From assembly GCA_019638085.1 (NCBI GenBank), contig JAHBUL010000001.1, forward strand, positions 377,630-441,629: DNA of 64,000 nt, read 5' to 3'. The DNA comes from Flavobacteriales bacterium (GTDB lineage Bacteria > Bacteroidota > Bacteroidia > Flavobacteriales_F > PHOS-HE28). The position numbers were made by a program, and so were the translations under genes. This document shows positions 19,684 through 28,033 of this stretch, in pieces (position 1 is the first letter of the stretch; every line of letters starts with the position of its first letter). A model generated the notes under the pieces. The model was not told the DNA's origin. It worked only from the letters and a program-made list of their open reading frames with translations, and did not search any database.

Positions 19684-20606
19684 GGAGCGCTGCACCCTAC
19701 TTGACCGGAGCCGTTGTGTTGGCCATGGTGCTTTCCGCACCCAAGGCGCAGGCCCAACAGGATCCCATGTACAGCCAGTACATGTTCAACACCCTGGCAT
19801 TCAATCCGGCCTATGCGGGTAGCGCCGATGTGTTCACCGCCATGGCCCTTAGCAGGCACCAATGGGTGGGCTTTGCCGGGGCGCCCACCACGCAGACCTT
19901 GTCCTTGCATTCCCCCTTACCCGGTAACAAGCTGGCCTTGGGTGGCAACCTGATCCACGATGTGGCGGGACCGACCAAACAGAACAGCGCATTCATCGAT
20001 GTGGCCTATCGGATCCAAACGGGTACCAACACGCGTTTGGCATTCGGGCTCAGCGGAGGTGTCAACCTGTTCCAAGCAGATATCGCTTCACTGAGCACCG
20101 TGGAAGTGGACCCGCACAATGCGAACATCAAAGGAAAGGCCCTGCCGAATTTCGGCTTCGGGCTCTACTGGCATGCGCCCCGCTACTATGTCGGCCTCAG
20201 TGCGCCCAAATTGCTGGAGAACTTGATCGGTGAGGATGGCTTGGTGGCCACCAACCAGGAGTTCAGGCATTACTTTCTGATGGCGGGCTATGTGATGGAC
20301 ATCTCGCGGGACCTCAAGTTCAGGCCGTCCATCCTGTTGCGTGCCGTGGAAGGGGCGCCACTCTCCTTGGATCTGAACGCGAATTTCCTGCTGCGTGAGC
20401 GCGTGTGGTTCGGGGCCATGTACCGCTATGGTAACGCCTTCGGCGTGATGGGCCAATACCAAGTGAACGAGCAATTGCGCGTGGGCTACGCTTTCGATAT
20501 GACCACCACCAAGCTCGGGGCCTACAATGCAGGCACTCATGAGATCATGTTGGGATACGACTTCAAGTTCACCAAGGGTCGCACCATTTCGCCCCGTTAT
20601 TTCTGA
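19680..20606 (+). CDS. PorP/SprF family T9SS outer-membrane protein
   Basis: A 308-residue protein with signal peptide (VVLAMVLSAPKAQAQ) and the family start QDPMYSQYMFNTLAFNPAYAGS, then SRHQWVGFAGAPTTQTLS, GGNLIHDVAGPT, and C-terminal GYAFDMTTTKL and GTHEIMLGYDF. It belongs to the PorP-like branch (QDPMYSQYM) more than the two SprF copies upstream. The ATG at 19680 overlaps the adhesin stop (ATGA), and its own stop overlaps the next gene (TGATG), giving a tight adhesin-barrel-OmpA unit. Probably the outer-membrane partner of the second giant adhesin. Confidence 0.93.
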   Translation: MRSAAPYLTGAVVLAMVLSAPKAQAQQDPMYSQYMFNTLAFNPAYAGSADVFTAMALSRHQWVGFAGAPTTQTLSLHSPLPGNKLALGGNLIHDVAGPTKQNSAFIDVAYRIQTGTNTRLAFGLSGGVNLFQADIASLSTVEVDPHNANIKGKALPNFGFGLYWHAPRYYVGLSAPKLLENLIGEDGLVATNQEFRHYFLMAGYVMDISRDLKFRPSILLRAVEGAPLSLDLNANFLLRERVWFGAMYRYGNAFGVMGQYQVNEQLRVGYAFDMTTTKLGAYNAGTHEIMLGYDFKFTKGRTISPRYF

Positions 20607-22804
20607 TGAGGAACACGCTTCGCCATCTCACCTTGTTGCTGTTGCTCTTGGCACATGTGGCCCCCTTGTGGGCACAGGGCAATGCGGAAGCTCACACCCG
20701 CATTGCCGACCGCTATTACCAGCGCATGGCCTACGCACAGGCGAGGGAGGAATACAAGATCGCCGCTGACCTTGGTGCGGTGAATGAACACGTGGTGAAG
20801 CGATTGGCCGATTGTTCCATGAAACTCGGCGATACCAAGGAAGGAGAGATCTGGTACGCACAGGTGGTAAGGTACCTCAACCGCGAACCGCTCGACCTGT
20901 ACATGTATGCCCAAGCCTTGAAGGGCAACGGGAAATATGCCGAGGCCGAAGAATGGATGGATCGCTACTTGGCCATGGCGCGGAACGAGGAAGGGTCGAA
21001 GAAGAGCAACATCGTGGATTTTGCCAAGAAGTTCACTTCCAACCTCGACCGCTTCACGGTGAAGCGCGTCACGGCCAACTCCCCCATGGACGATATGGCG
21101 GTCACATGGGACGGCATGGATCGGGTGCTGTTCTCCTCCTCCCGCGATACCACCGTGGGAATGCAATGGCGGTCGGCATGGAACGACCAGCCTTTCCTGG
21201 ACCTGTATAGCGCAAGTCGCCAGCCGGATGGGGACCTCATAGGCGGAAAGCGCGTGAGCGGAAATGTGAACTCCAAGCTGCACGAAGGGCCGGCGGTTGT
21301 TGCCCCTGACGGCACGTTGTGGTACACGCGGACCAACGCGGCGAAAAGCAAGAACGGCATCCACCGCCTCAGCATCCTGCATGCCCAACGTGATGGCGAC
21401 GGATGGAAAGGGGATGACCCCTTCCTCTACAACAATCCCGAATGTTCCGTGGGCCATCCGGCCATTTCATCCGAAGGAAAATGGTTCTATTTCGTAAGCG
21501 ATATGCCCGGTGGCTACGGCGGTACCGATATTTATGTCTGCGAGAATAGGGGAGGCCAATGGGGTGAACCCAGGAACCTCGGCCCGGGGGTGAACACGGC
21601 ACGGAATGAACTCTTCCCCTTTATAGCGGATGATGGAACATTGTACTTCTCCAGCACCGGCCTGCCCGGTCTGGGAGGCTTGGACATCTTCGCTTCCAAT
21701 CGTGGATCCCGAGGCGACTTTGCGTTCTCGGTGAACGTAGGTGCACCAGTGAACGGGCCCAAGGATGACTTCGCCTTTGTGATCGACAAGAACAATTCGA
21801 ACGGCTACTTTACCAGTGATCGGCCGGGCGGGGCGGGAGGTGATGATATCTATGCATTCACCATGCACTATCCGCTGGAGCAGCGTTTCCTATGCACGGG
21901 CACAGTGATCGATGATGACAATGCGCTACCCGTGCCCGATGTGGAACTGGTACTGCTTAATGCCGACGGGGTGGTTGTGGAGAGCACCCGGAGCGATGCC
22001 GATGGCCGTTATTCATTCCCGGTGGAGGAGAACAAGGAATACGCGGTGCGGGCCAGCATGGCGGGGCATTATGACGGCATCGTCCACCTCAGCACGGAGC
22101 ACATCGGGCAGGAGCAGATCGTGGCCCGGGATGTCCACTTGGTGCCTGATGCCGGTATTTGGTTGCGCGGCACGGTAAGGTATAAGGACAGGATCGGCTT
22201 CGTGGAAGGGGTGAACGTGAGCGTGGTGAACCTCACAAGCTTCTTCAGTGAAGTGCATACCACCGATGTCGGAGGCGATTTCCTCTTCCGTATGCAACCC
22301 AACGAAGAGTTCGAAGTGGTGTTGGAGAAACCCGACTACTTCAGCATCAGTGTGCCGGTTTCCACGGCGGGTGTGCAGCGGGGTGTGATCGAACTGGGTG
22401 AAGTGAAGAAACTGGAATTGGAACCACTTGTGATCGGCCGGGCCATCCCCTTGAAGTACGTCACTTGGAGCGATGACGGGACCACCTTGTCCCTAACGGC
22501 CAAAGCTGAGCTGGAGCAGTTAGCGGATCGCATGCAGGTGAACCCATCGTTGAACATTGAAGTGGGTGTGCATGCGGATACACGCAAGCCCGCCGAGGCG
22601 GCACTGAAGTTGACCCAGGCCCGGGCGAAAGTGATCGATGCATACCTACATACCAAGGGGATCCCCAAGGACAGGCTCACCGTGAAGGGCTACGGCATCA
22701 ACAAGCCGGTGAATCCTTGCGGACCCGGTGTGGAATGCACCGATGCCCAGCACGCGGAGAACATGCGCGTGGAATACATCGTCACCGGGATCGTAGGCTC
22801 CTAA
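20606..22804 (+). CDS. PorE-like OmpA family protein (TPR, PD40 propeller, carboxypeptidase-regulatory, OmpA)
   Basis: A 732-residue envelope protein with the domain order of T9SS PorE. It has a signal peptide (LLLLLLAHVAPLWAQ) and TPR-like helices (~25-130). A PD40/WD40-like propeller covers ~140-420, with SSRDTTVGMQW, FVSDMPGGYGGTDIYV, YFSSTGLPGLGGLDIFAS and YFTSDRPGGAGGDDIYAF. One or two carboxypeptidase-regulatory-like beta domains follow (~430-600), then an OmpA peptidoglycan-binding domain (~616-732, with LTQARAKVIDAYL and VKGYGINKPVNPC). It starts with a 1-nt overlap on the upstream sprF. PorE is a T9SS component anchored to peptidoglycan; this copy may anchor the adhesin/SprF complex instead of being the core secreton subunit. 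Confidence 0.88.
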   Translation: MRNTLRHLTLLLLLLAHVAPLWAQGNAEAHTRIADRYYQRMAYAQAREEYKIAADLGAVNEHVVKRLADCSMKLGDTKEGEIWYAQVVRYLNREPLDLYMYAQALKGNGKYAEAEEWMDRYLAMARNEEGSKKSNIVDFAKKFTSNLDRFTVKRVTANSPMDDMAVTWDGMDRVLFSSSRDTTVGMQWRSAWNDQPFLDLYSASRQPDGDLIGGKRVSGNVNSKLHEGPAVVAPDGTLWYTRTNAAKSKNGIHRLSILHAQRDGDGWKGDDPFLYNNPECSVGHPAISSEGKWFYFVSDMPGGYGGTDIYVCENRGGQWGEPRNLGPGVNTARNELFPFIADDGTLYFSSTGLPGLGGLDIFASNRGSRGDFAFSVNVGAPVNGPKDDFAFVIDKNNSNGYFTSDRPGGAGGDDIYAFTMHYPLEQRFLCTGTVIDDDNALPVPDVELVLLNADGVVVESTRSDADGRYSFPVEENKEYAVRASMAGHYDGIVHLSTEHIGQEQIVARDVHLVPDAGIWLRGTVRYKDRIGFVEGVNVSVVNLTSFFSEVHTTDVGGDFLFRMQPNEEFEVVLEKPDYFSISVPVSTAGVQRGVIELGEVKKLELEPLVIGRAIPLKYVTWSDDGTTLSLTAKAELEQLADRMQVNPSLNIEVGVHADTRKPAEAALKLTQARAKVIDAYLHTKGIPKDRLTVKGYGINKPVNPCGPGVECTDAQHAENMRVEYIVTGIVGS

Positions 22805-23423
22805 CTACAGCTGCGTCCAACGCGGCGCAGCGAAGACCCTTCCGTGCCCATCCTTCCAAGATGAGTGGGAGAGCCTCCTTCAAGCAGGCCGCGCTTTTCA
22901 GGTTATCGTGCAATACGATGATGCTTCCCGGCTTGGAGCGTCGCAGGACGTGACGGGCGCAGGCGGCTCCGTTCCGGTTCTTACGGAAATCCCCGCCGAG
23001 CACATCCCACATCACCACTTGAAAGCGCTTGCCCAAGGCCCGGGACTGACCGAACCTCAATCGACCATAAGGAGGGCGGAACAGTTCGCCCCCGACCAAC
23101 TCCGCTGCGCGCAGCACGCTGCGGTGGTACGCAAGGGCGGGAGTCCGCCAGCCGTCCGGATGGTCCCAAGTGTGGTGGCCCACGGCATGACCTTCTTCCC
23201 GCAACCGTTGGAATAGCTCCGGATGGCGTTCCGCATTGCGGCCCAAGCAGAAGAAGGTGGCCTTGGCACCGTACTGGGCCAAGGTGTCCAGTACCCAAGG
23301 GGTCACTGCGGGTTCCGGCCCATCATCGAAGGTGAGGTACACCTCCTTTTCCCGGGTGGGAACACGCCAGAGCACGCGGCGGTCCAGCATGCCCAGCATG
23401 CGCAGGACCACCTTGCCGGGCAT
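22782..23423 (-). CDS. Polysaccharide deacetylase family protein (NodB domain)
   Basis: A 213-residue carbohydrate-esterase-4 type deacetylase. The conserved motifs are all present: TFDDGP (31-36) with the catalytic base Asp and metal Asp, H84-x3-H88 (HTWDH) metal ligands, RPPYG (116-120), DVLGGDF and IIVLHD (169-173). No signal peptide is obvious, so action on a lipid-linked or cytoplasmic-side sugar, or export by another route, is possible. Its start overlaps the stop of the DUF2723 gene by 1 nt (TAATG), so the two form an operon. Its end overlaps convergently by 23 nt with the OmpA gene on the other strand. The substrate (N-acetylated glycan or peptidoglycan) cannot be read from sequence. 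Confidence 0.9.
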   Translation of the reverse strand: MPGKVVLRMLGMLDRRVLWRVPTREKEVYLTFDDGPEPAVTPWVLDTLAQYGAKATFFCLGRNAERHPELFQRLREEGHAVGHHTWDHPDGWRTPALAYHRSVLRAAELVGGELFRPPYGRLRFGQSRALGKRFQVVMWDVLGGDFRKNRNGAACARHVLRRSKPGSIIVLHDNLKSAACLKEALPLILEGWARKGLRCAALDAAVVRSLRSR

Positions 23424-26400
23424 TAGAACCGGGCGTTGGTGGTTCGCATGCCTTGCGTGGCAATGTCCTCCAGCTTCATCTGGTATAGCGTATCGATCTC
23501 CGCCACCCGTGCATTGAGCTTGTTCGCGAGTTCCTTCTGACCATACACTTGGGCACTGCGCGCCAAACGCTCCATCACCATTTTGCCCATGCCCATGTCA
23601 TCGGTCACCTTGTCGGCGAATTTTGGGCTTAGGCTCAGGTACCAGTTCATGTTCTCATCCATGATGGTGAACAGGCGCTGGGTCAAGCGGTTGGCCGAAG
23701 CTGTATCGTCCGCTTGGTAGTACGCCTCAATGATCGGTAGCATGATCCGGTCGTAGGGGACGTTCTTCTCCGGCATCTTCGCTTGGGCCAGGTCCAGCAC
23801 TTGCTTGGCCTCTTCCTTCCGGCCTTCAGCAGCGAGCTCCGTGGCCAAGGTGGCGATCTGCAGACGCAGGTTCGTGGTCATCCTTAACACGTTCTCATCC
23901 AGGTATACGCCCGGCTCGTAGTCCATGCCACCCCACTTGAACTTGTTCATCACGTTGTCCAGCATGATGTCCGTGGCCACACTGCCGTAGGTGTTCGGGT
24001 TGGCCGACTCACCGGCCACCGGCACCAAGCGGTATGTAAGGCCCTCCAGGCGGAAGTAGTTCTGCAGGTTCAGGTAGCTGTCCGGGCCGGTGGTCACCGC
24101 GAAGTAGATCGGGCGCTTCCAATCGTTGTTGGCCAGCAGGTCCATCATCATGAAGTGGTTCTTCAGCACGTACTGCTTGTTGATCGTCCAACGTATGTCA
24201 CCGGTGAAGTAGGCGGTGTCCGCAGCTGTGAGCATGCCTTCCGGACCGAAGACGAATGCACTGTCCGCAGGGACCCGGAAGTTCTGGCTGGGGATGTAGG
24301 CATCCTTCATACCCAACTGGAAGATCTGTTGCAGGTTGCGGTCGTCCGTGGCAAAGTCCATGGCACGCTTCAGGTCCAAGTAGCCGGTCACCTTTTCATT
24401 GGGGATCAAGGCTACCACATCACGCGTGCCTTGGCGATACTTTGAGGGGTCCATATTGAAGGGTACCGGATCGCTGTCGTAGGCTTTCCGACGCATCTGG
24501 TCGATGTACCAATCGGTGTTCAGCAGGCTGAGGTTCACCACACGGATGTCCGTACGGATGCCTTCCACCTCTTGGGCATACCACAGCGGGAAGGTGTCGT
24601 TATCACCGTTGGTGAAGAGGATCGCATTCGGTGCGCAGCTATTGAGGTAGTCCGCCGCCAGGTCGCGAGCAGGATAGCGGTTGCTCCGGTCATGGTCGTC
24701 CCATTCGGCCTTCACCATCACCACCGGTACGGCAAGGCCGATCAGCGTGGCAACAATGCCGCTGGCCCGGTCGTTCCGGAGTGTTCGCATCAGGTACATC
24801 ACGCCTAAGGCGGCACCGCTCACAAGGCCGATGTAGATGAAACTGTACGAGATCGAATGGTCGGCACCGGAAACCAGTTCCACCAAGTACTTCAGCACAC
24901 CAATGCCGATGGTTCCCCCCACCGCGATCATCAGTTCGCGTTGCGTGATGGAACGTGCCGCATCAAAGAACGCGTACACGCCCAGGCCGATCCAGAAGGC
25001 AAAGGCATAGAACGAACCCACGTAGGCATAGTCCCGCTCGCGAGGCTGGAACGGATACTGGTTCAGGTAGAGCACAATGGCAAGCCCTGTGAAAAAGAAC
25101 AGCAACATCACCACGCTCCAATTGCGTATATCACGAGTGAGCTGATAGATCAATCCGATCAATCCCAGGATGAACGGAAGCAGGTACAGCTTGTTCATGC
25201 CCTTGTTCTCCGTCATGCTCGGAGGCAGATGTTCCTGGTCGCCCAAGCGTTCCGAGTCGATCAACTTGATCCCCGTATACCAATTGCCTTCGGTGATCCC
25301 GCCATGCCCTTGGATATCGTTCTGCCTGCCGGCGAAATTCCAGAGGAAATAGCGCCAGTACATCCAGTTCACCTGGTAGTTCAGGAAGAAGGTCAGGTTC
25401 TCCAGCTGTGTCGGCTTCTGGATCACCGTGGGCTTGCCCTCGCGGTCGGTGGTGCGCACGGGGTATCCCTTAAAGTTGCTCCACTGTTTATACGCCGGGA
25501 TGTGGTTGGATTGCGAACTGTACATCCGCGGGAACAGCATCGTGGTAGCTGGATCATAGACCGGCTCGCTGCCTTTGCGGGCATCGGTGATCACATACTC
25601 GTGCTTGATGGTGAGGCCCGGGTTTTCTTCCACATAATGGGCCGCGATCCAGTTGTCGTAAAAAAGCTTCTCGGTACGGCTGCCCTTCATCACCTTGTAG
25701 GTGGCGGTGTACACCGGATTGCCATCCTCGCGCTGGTTGGCCATCTGGCTTCCCCAGAACTGGCCCATGATCAATGGGCGGTCGCCGTACTGTTCCCGGT
25801 TCAGGTAGCTCAACAGGGTGAATACGTTCTCCGGGTTGTTCTCGTCGATCGGTGGATTGGCATTGCTCCGGATCACGATCATCGCATACGTGCTGTAGCC
25901 TATCAGGATCACCGTGACCCCGAGGATCACTGTATTGAGCACCACTTTCCCTTTACGCTGGCTCCACAAGAGGCCCCAAACGATCAATGCGATAATGAGG
26001 ATCGCATAGACCAGTGTGCCGGTATTGAAGGGCAGGCCGAGGTCGTTCACGAAGAGCAGCTCGAAGGAGCCGGCCATCTTTACCAGACCAGGGATGATCA
26101 CCCCTTGGATCGCCCCAAGGATCAGTGCTGAAATGAGGAAAGTGTAGATCACGCCCTTACGGGTGACCTTGTATTTCTTGAAGTAATACACGAACGCAAT
26201 GGCCGGAATGCACAGCAGGTTCAGCAGGTGAACGCCGATGCTGAGGCCCATCAGGTAGGCGATCAGGATCAGCCAACGCGTGTTATGCGGCTTATCCGCC
26301 TCACTCTCCCATTTAAGGATCGCCCAGAATACAATGGCGGTGAAGAAGGAGGACATGGCATATACCTCACCTTCCACCGCGCTGAACCAGAACGAATCGC

Positions 26401-26797
26401 TCCAGGTATAGGCCAAGGCACCCACGATACCACTACCCAGCACGGCGATGATCTTGCCGCTGGTGAGTTCCTCATCACCAGGGCGGGTGGCCAGGCGCAA
26501 GGCCATGTGCGTGATGCTCCAGAAGAGAAAGAGGATGGTGAAGGCGCTGGCCAGGGCGCTGAGGATGTTCACTGCCACCGGAACGGTCTCGGTTGCAACG
26601 AAGGCACTGGCCACCCGTGCCAACAGCATGAACAAGGGCGCTCCAGGGGGGTGGCCCACCTCCAGTTTATAGGCCGTTGCAATGAATTCACCGCAATCCC
26701 AGAAACTCGCGGTGGGCTCAATGGTGGACAGGTAGGTGAAGGAGGCCACCAGGAAAACGGCCCAGCCGGTGAAGATGTTCAGCTTCTTGAAACTCAT
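23423..26797 (-). CDS. DUF2723 multi-pass membrane protein (TMEM260/PMT-like glycosyltransferase)
   Basis: An 1124-residue membrane protein. The N-terminal ~550 residues carry about a dozen hydrophobic helices; the luminal loop after the first helix has SFWDCGEFIATAYKLEVG then HPPGAPLF, the DUF2723 signature with an Asp-Glu pair where protein O-mannosyltransferases have catalytic acid residues. The C-terminal part is soluble, with QYPFQPRERDYAYVGSFYAF and GDNDTFPLWYAQEVEGIRTD. Human TMEM260, of the same family, is a protein O-mannosyltransferase, so a role in protein O-glycosylation (common in Bacteroidota) is inferred. A longer frame reaches 26833, but the promoter-like box at 26821-26828 lies inside it, so I start at 26797 (MSFKKLNIF). 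Confidence 0.85.
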   Translation of the reverse strand: MSFKKLNIFTGWAVFLVASFTYLSTIEPTASFWDCGEFIATAYKLEVGHPPGAPLFMLLARVASAFVATETVPVAVNILSALASAFTILFLFWSITHMALRLATRPGDEELTSGKIIAVLGSGIVGALAYTWSDSFWFSAVEGEVYAMSSFFTAIVFWAILKWESEADKPHNTRWLILIAYLMGLSIGVHLLNLLCIPAIAFVYYFKKYKVTRKGVIYTFLISALILGAIQGVIIPGLVKMAGSFELLFVNDLGLPFNTGTLVYAILIIALIVWGLLWSQRKGKVVLNTVILGVTVILIGYSTYAMIVIRSNANPPIDENNPENVFTLLSYLNREQYGDRPLIMGQFWGSQMANQREDGNPVYTATYKVMKGSRTEKLFYDNWIAAHYVEENPGLTIKHEYVITDARKGSEPVYDPATTMLFPRMYSSQSNHIPAYKQWSNFKGYPVRTTDREGKPTVIQKPTQLENLTFFLNYQVNWMYWRYFLWNFAGRQNDIQGHGGITEGNWYTGIKLIDSERLGDQEHLPPSMTENKGMNKLYLLPFILGLIGLIYQLTRDIRNWSVVMLLFFFTGLAIVLYLNQYPFQPRERDYAYVGSFYAFAFWIGLGVYAFFDAARSITQRELMIAVGGTIGIGVLKYLVELVSGADHSISYSFIYIGLVSGAALGVMYLMRTLRNDRASGIVATLIGLAVPVVMVKAEWDDHDRSNRYPARDLAADYLNSCAPNAILFTNGDNDTFPLWYAQEVEGIRTDIRVVNLSLLNTDWYIDQMRRKAYDSDPVPFNMDPSKYRQGTRDVVALIPNEKVTGYLDLKRAMDFATDDRNLQQIFQLGMKDAYIPSQNFRVPADSAFVFGPEGMLTAADTAYFTGDIRWTINKQYVLKNHFMMMDLLANNDWKRPIYFAVTTGPDSYLNLQNYFRLEGLTYRLVPVAGESANPNTYGSVATDIMLDNVMNKFKWGGMDYEPGVYLDENVLRMTTNLRLQIATLATELAAEGRKEEAKQVLDLAQAKMPEKNVPYDRIMLPIIEAYYQADDTASANRLTQRLFTIMDENMNWYLSLSPKFADKVTDDMGMGKMVMERLARSAQVYGQKELANKLNARVAEIDTLYQMKLEDIATQGMRTTNARF

Positions 26798-26820
26798 GGA
26801 GTGGCAGCTTCGATAAGCGG

Positions 26821-26828
26821 CGAATGTA
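26821..26828 (-). promoter_or_regulatory. Promoter-like TACATTCG element (DUF2723 operon)
   Basis: TACATTCG followed by CCGC on the minus strand, 23 nt before the chosen start of the DUF2723 gene. It matches the Bacteroidota -7 box with a C in the seventh place. Confidence 0.55.
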
Positions 26829-26880
26829 CCCAAAGTCGCATGTTCTTTATCTTTTCATGCCGCCATATGAAGGAACTTTC

Positions 26881-26888
26881 TAAATTTG
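26881..26888 (+). promoter_or_regulatory. Promoter-like TAAATTTG element (tRNA-Gln)
   Basis: Perfect match to TAnnTTTG, followed by CCGC, 43 nt upstream of the tRNA-Gln acceptor stem. AT-rich sequence with TTT runs sits about 20-30 nt further up. Confidence 0.6.
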
Positions 26889-26931
26889 CCGCGCTTCCGA
26901 AGTGGCGAAAGCCGGATCTTGGAAGCAGTAG

Positions 26932-27004
26932 TGGCCGATGGTGTAACTGGCAACACGTCTGATTTTGGTTCAGAAGAGTCCAGGTTCGAGCCCTGGTCGG
27001 CCAA
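26932..27004 (+). tRNA. tRNA-Gln (anticodon TTG)
   Basis: A full cloverleaf can be drawn. The 7-bp acceptor stem TGGCCGA pairs with TCGGCCA. The D arm is GTGT/ACAC around AACTGGCA. The anticodon stem TCTGA/TCAGA encloses the loop TTTTGGT, giving anticodon TTG for CAA codons. The T stem CCAGG/CCTGG encloses TTCGAGC. The discriminator is A and CCA is not encoded. A strong terminator follows at once. Confidence 0.96.
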
Positions 27005-27008
27005 CAAC

Positions 27009-27040
27009 AAGAACCCCGCGAAAGCGGGGTTCTTTGTTTT
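27009..27040 (+). terminator. Rho-independent terminator after tRNA-Gln
   Basis: The stem AAGAACCCCGC / GCGGGGTTCTT has a GAAA tetraloop and is followed by TGTTTT. It ends the tRNA transcript within 40 nt. Confidence 0.92.
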
Positions 27041-27048
27041 GGACAAGC

Positions 27049-27080
27049 TCCCTCAGGGTCTTCGAAGGAACCCTGAGGGA
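27049..27080. terminator. Inverted repeat, possible terminator for the convergent deaminase gene
   Basis: Perfect 11-bp arms TCCCTCAGGGT (27049-27059) and ACCCTGAGGGA (27070-27080) enclose a 10-nt loop, just beyond the minus-strand guanine deaminase stop at 27094. There is no clear U-run on either side, so termination is not certain; the arm itself contains the palindrome CCCTCAGGG. Confidence 0.5.
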
Positions 27081-27093
27081 ATCAAGGCCCTCA

Positions 27094-27570
27094 TTAATAT
27101 TTCACTTTGGCTTCCATCACCGCCCAAGCATCGAAGACCTTCTGTGCTTCCTCGCGCAATTGGCGCTCCATCGGAAAGCGGCGCTGCTCTACTGGCAACG
27201 GAAGTTCCTCATAGATGAACTGGTCATCGAAGCCGGCCTCGGCGGCATCCTCGCGCGTTGCAGCGAAGACGATCCGGTCCGGGCGCGCCCAGTAGAGCGC
27301 TCCAAGGCACATGGGGCAAGGTTCGCAACTGGTGTAAACGGTGCAGTCCGTAAGCTGGAAATCGCTCAAGTTCTTGCACGCATCGCGGATCGCCACCACT
27401 TCGGCATGAGCCGTGGGGTCCTTGTCTGAGACCACACGGTTGTTGCCGCTGCCCACCACCTTGCCATCCTTCACGATCACGCAGCCGAATGGTCCACCAT
27501 CGCCGCGCTCCATCCCCGCCCGAGAAAGGGCGATGGCCTCGCGCATGAATTTTTTGTCTTGCTCGTTCAT
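27094..27570 (-). CDS. guaD: Guanine deaminase-like nucleoside deaminase
   Basis: A 158-residue cytidine/deoxycytidylate-deaminase-fold zinc enzyme. The zinc site is H55-A-E57 (TAHAEVVAIRDAC) with C85-x2-C88 (SCEPCPMC). GGPFGCVIVKDG and NLSDFQLTDCTVYT match bacterial guanine deaminases of the Bacillus GuaD type, which convert guanine to xanthine, better than TadA. The C-terminal segment (GFDDQFIYEELPLP) is also GuaD-like. A TATCTTTC box lies exactly 5 nt before the ATG, suggesting a leaderless message. An inverted repeat lies 14 nt after the stop. Confidence 0.85.
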   Translation of the reverse strand: MNEQDKKFMREAIALSRAGMERGDGGPFGCVIVKDGKVVGSGNNRVVSDKDPTAHAEVVAIRDACKNLSDFQLTDCTVYTSCEPCPMCLGALYWARPDRIVFAATREDAAEAGFDDQFIYEELPLPVEQRRFPMERQLREEAQKVFDAWAVMEAKVKY

Positions 27571-27575
27571 CGGTG

Positions 27576-27583
27576 GAAAGATA
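27576..27583 (-). promoter_or_regulatory. Promoter-like TATCTTTC element, 5 nt before guaD ATG
   Basis: TATCTTTC-CACCG-ATG on the minus strand. The last base of the box differs from the TAnnTTTG consensus. A start point 5-6 nt downstream would be the A of the start codon. Confidence 0.5.
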
Positions 27584-27609
27584 TTGAATAGCTGTCCTGC
27601 ACGTGTGCA

Positions 27610-28011
27610 TCAAGCCTCCCACAAGCCCGCCTCGATCATTTCCACGCAATGCCGATCAGGGTCCCGGAAGTAGAAGCTGCGGTGGCCGCGTGGCCACACA
27701 TGGTCATGCTCTACCGAGATACCTGCTGCCACCACCTTGCTCCGCCAAGCAGCATAGTGCGCCTTCGGTACCTCGAAAGCGAAATGCAGCTCTCCCGTAC
27801 CGAAATGGCGCGGCACATCCTTCTTCATGTTGGACTTTTCCGGATCGAAACAGAGCAATACCGAATTCCTGGCCCGGAAGAAAACCAGCACCCCCGGGAT
27901 GTGCTCGAAGCAATCAAGCCCGAGGCGGTCGGCGTAAAAGATATGGGTCCGCTCGGTATCCGCAACGTACAAACAGGTTTCCTTGATGCCCAGGATCGGC
28001 AACGTTCCCAT
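27610..28011 (-). CDS. VOC family (glyoxalase/bleomycin-resistance fold) protein
   Basis: A 133-residue single-domain vicinal-oxygen-chelate protein. Two beta-alpha-beta-beta-beta modules are visible: LGIKETCLYVADTERTHIFY at the start and GELHFAFEVPKAHYAAWR in the middle, with a C-terminal RSFYFRDPDRHCVEMIE typical of metal-binding VOC enzymes (final Glu). The substrate is unknown; related proteins include dioxygenases and fosfomycin or glyoxalase-type enzymes. It lies 22 nt after aspS on the same strand, yet has its own box-like TATCTTG 5 nt before the ATG. Confidence 0.85.
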   Translation of the reverse strand: MGTLPILGIKETCLYVADTERTHIFYADRLGLDCFEHIPGVLVFFRARNSVLLCFDPEKSNMKKDVPRHFGTGELHFAFEVPKAHYAAWRSKVVAAGISVEHDHVWPRGHRSFYFRDPDRHCVEMIEAGLWEA

Positions 28012-28016
28012 GGGAT

Positions 28017-28023
28017 CAAGATA
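28017..28023 (-). promoter_or_regulatory. Promoter-like TATCTTG element, 5 nt before VOC gene ATG
   Basis: TATCTTG-ATCCC-ATG on the minus strand lies in the short gap after aspS. One base is missing from the usual 8-mer, so support is weaker than for the other N5 cases. Confidence 0.35.
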
Positions 28024-28033
28024 ACCCGGGAAC

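Noticed and set aside
24857..26131. 424-codon plus-strand frame opposite the DUF2723 gene
   Set aside because: His/Glu-rich shadow of a conserved membrane protein gene; no promoter box or family match.
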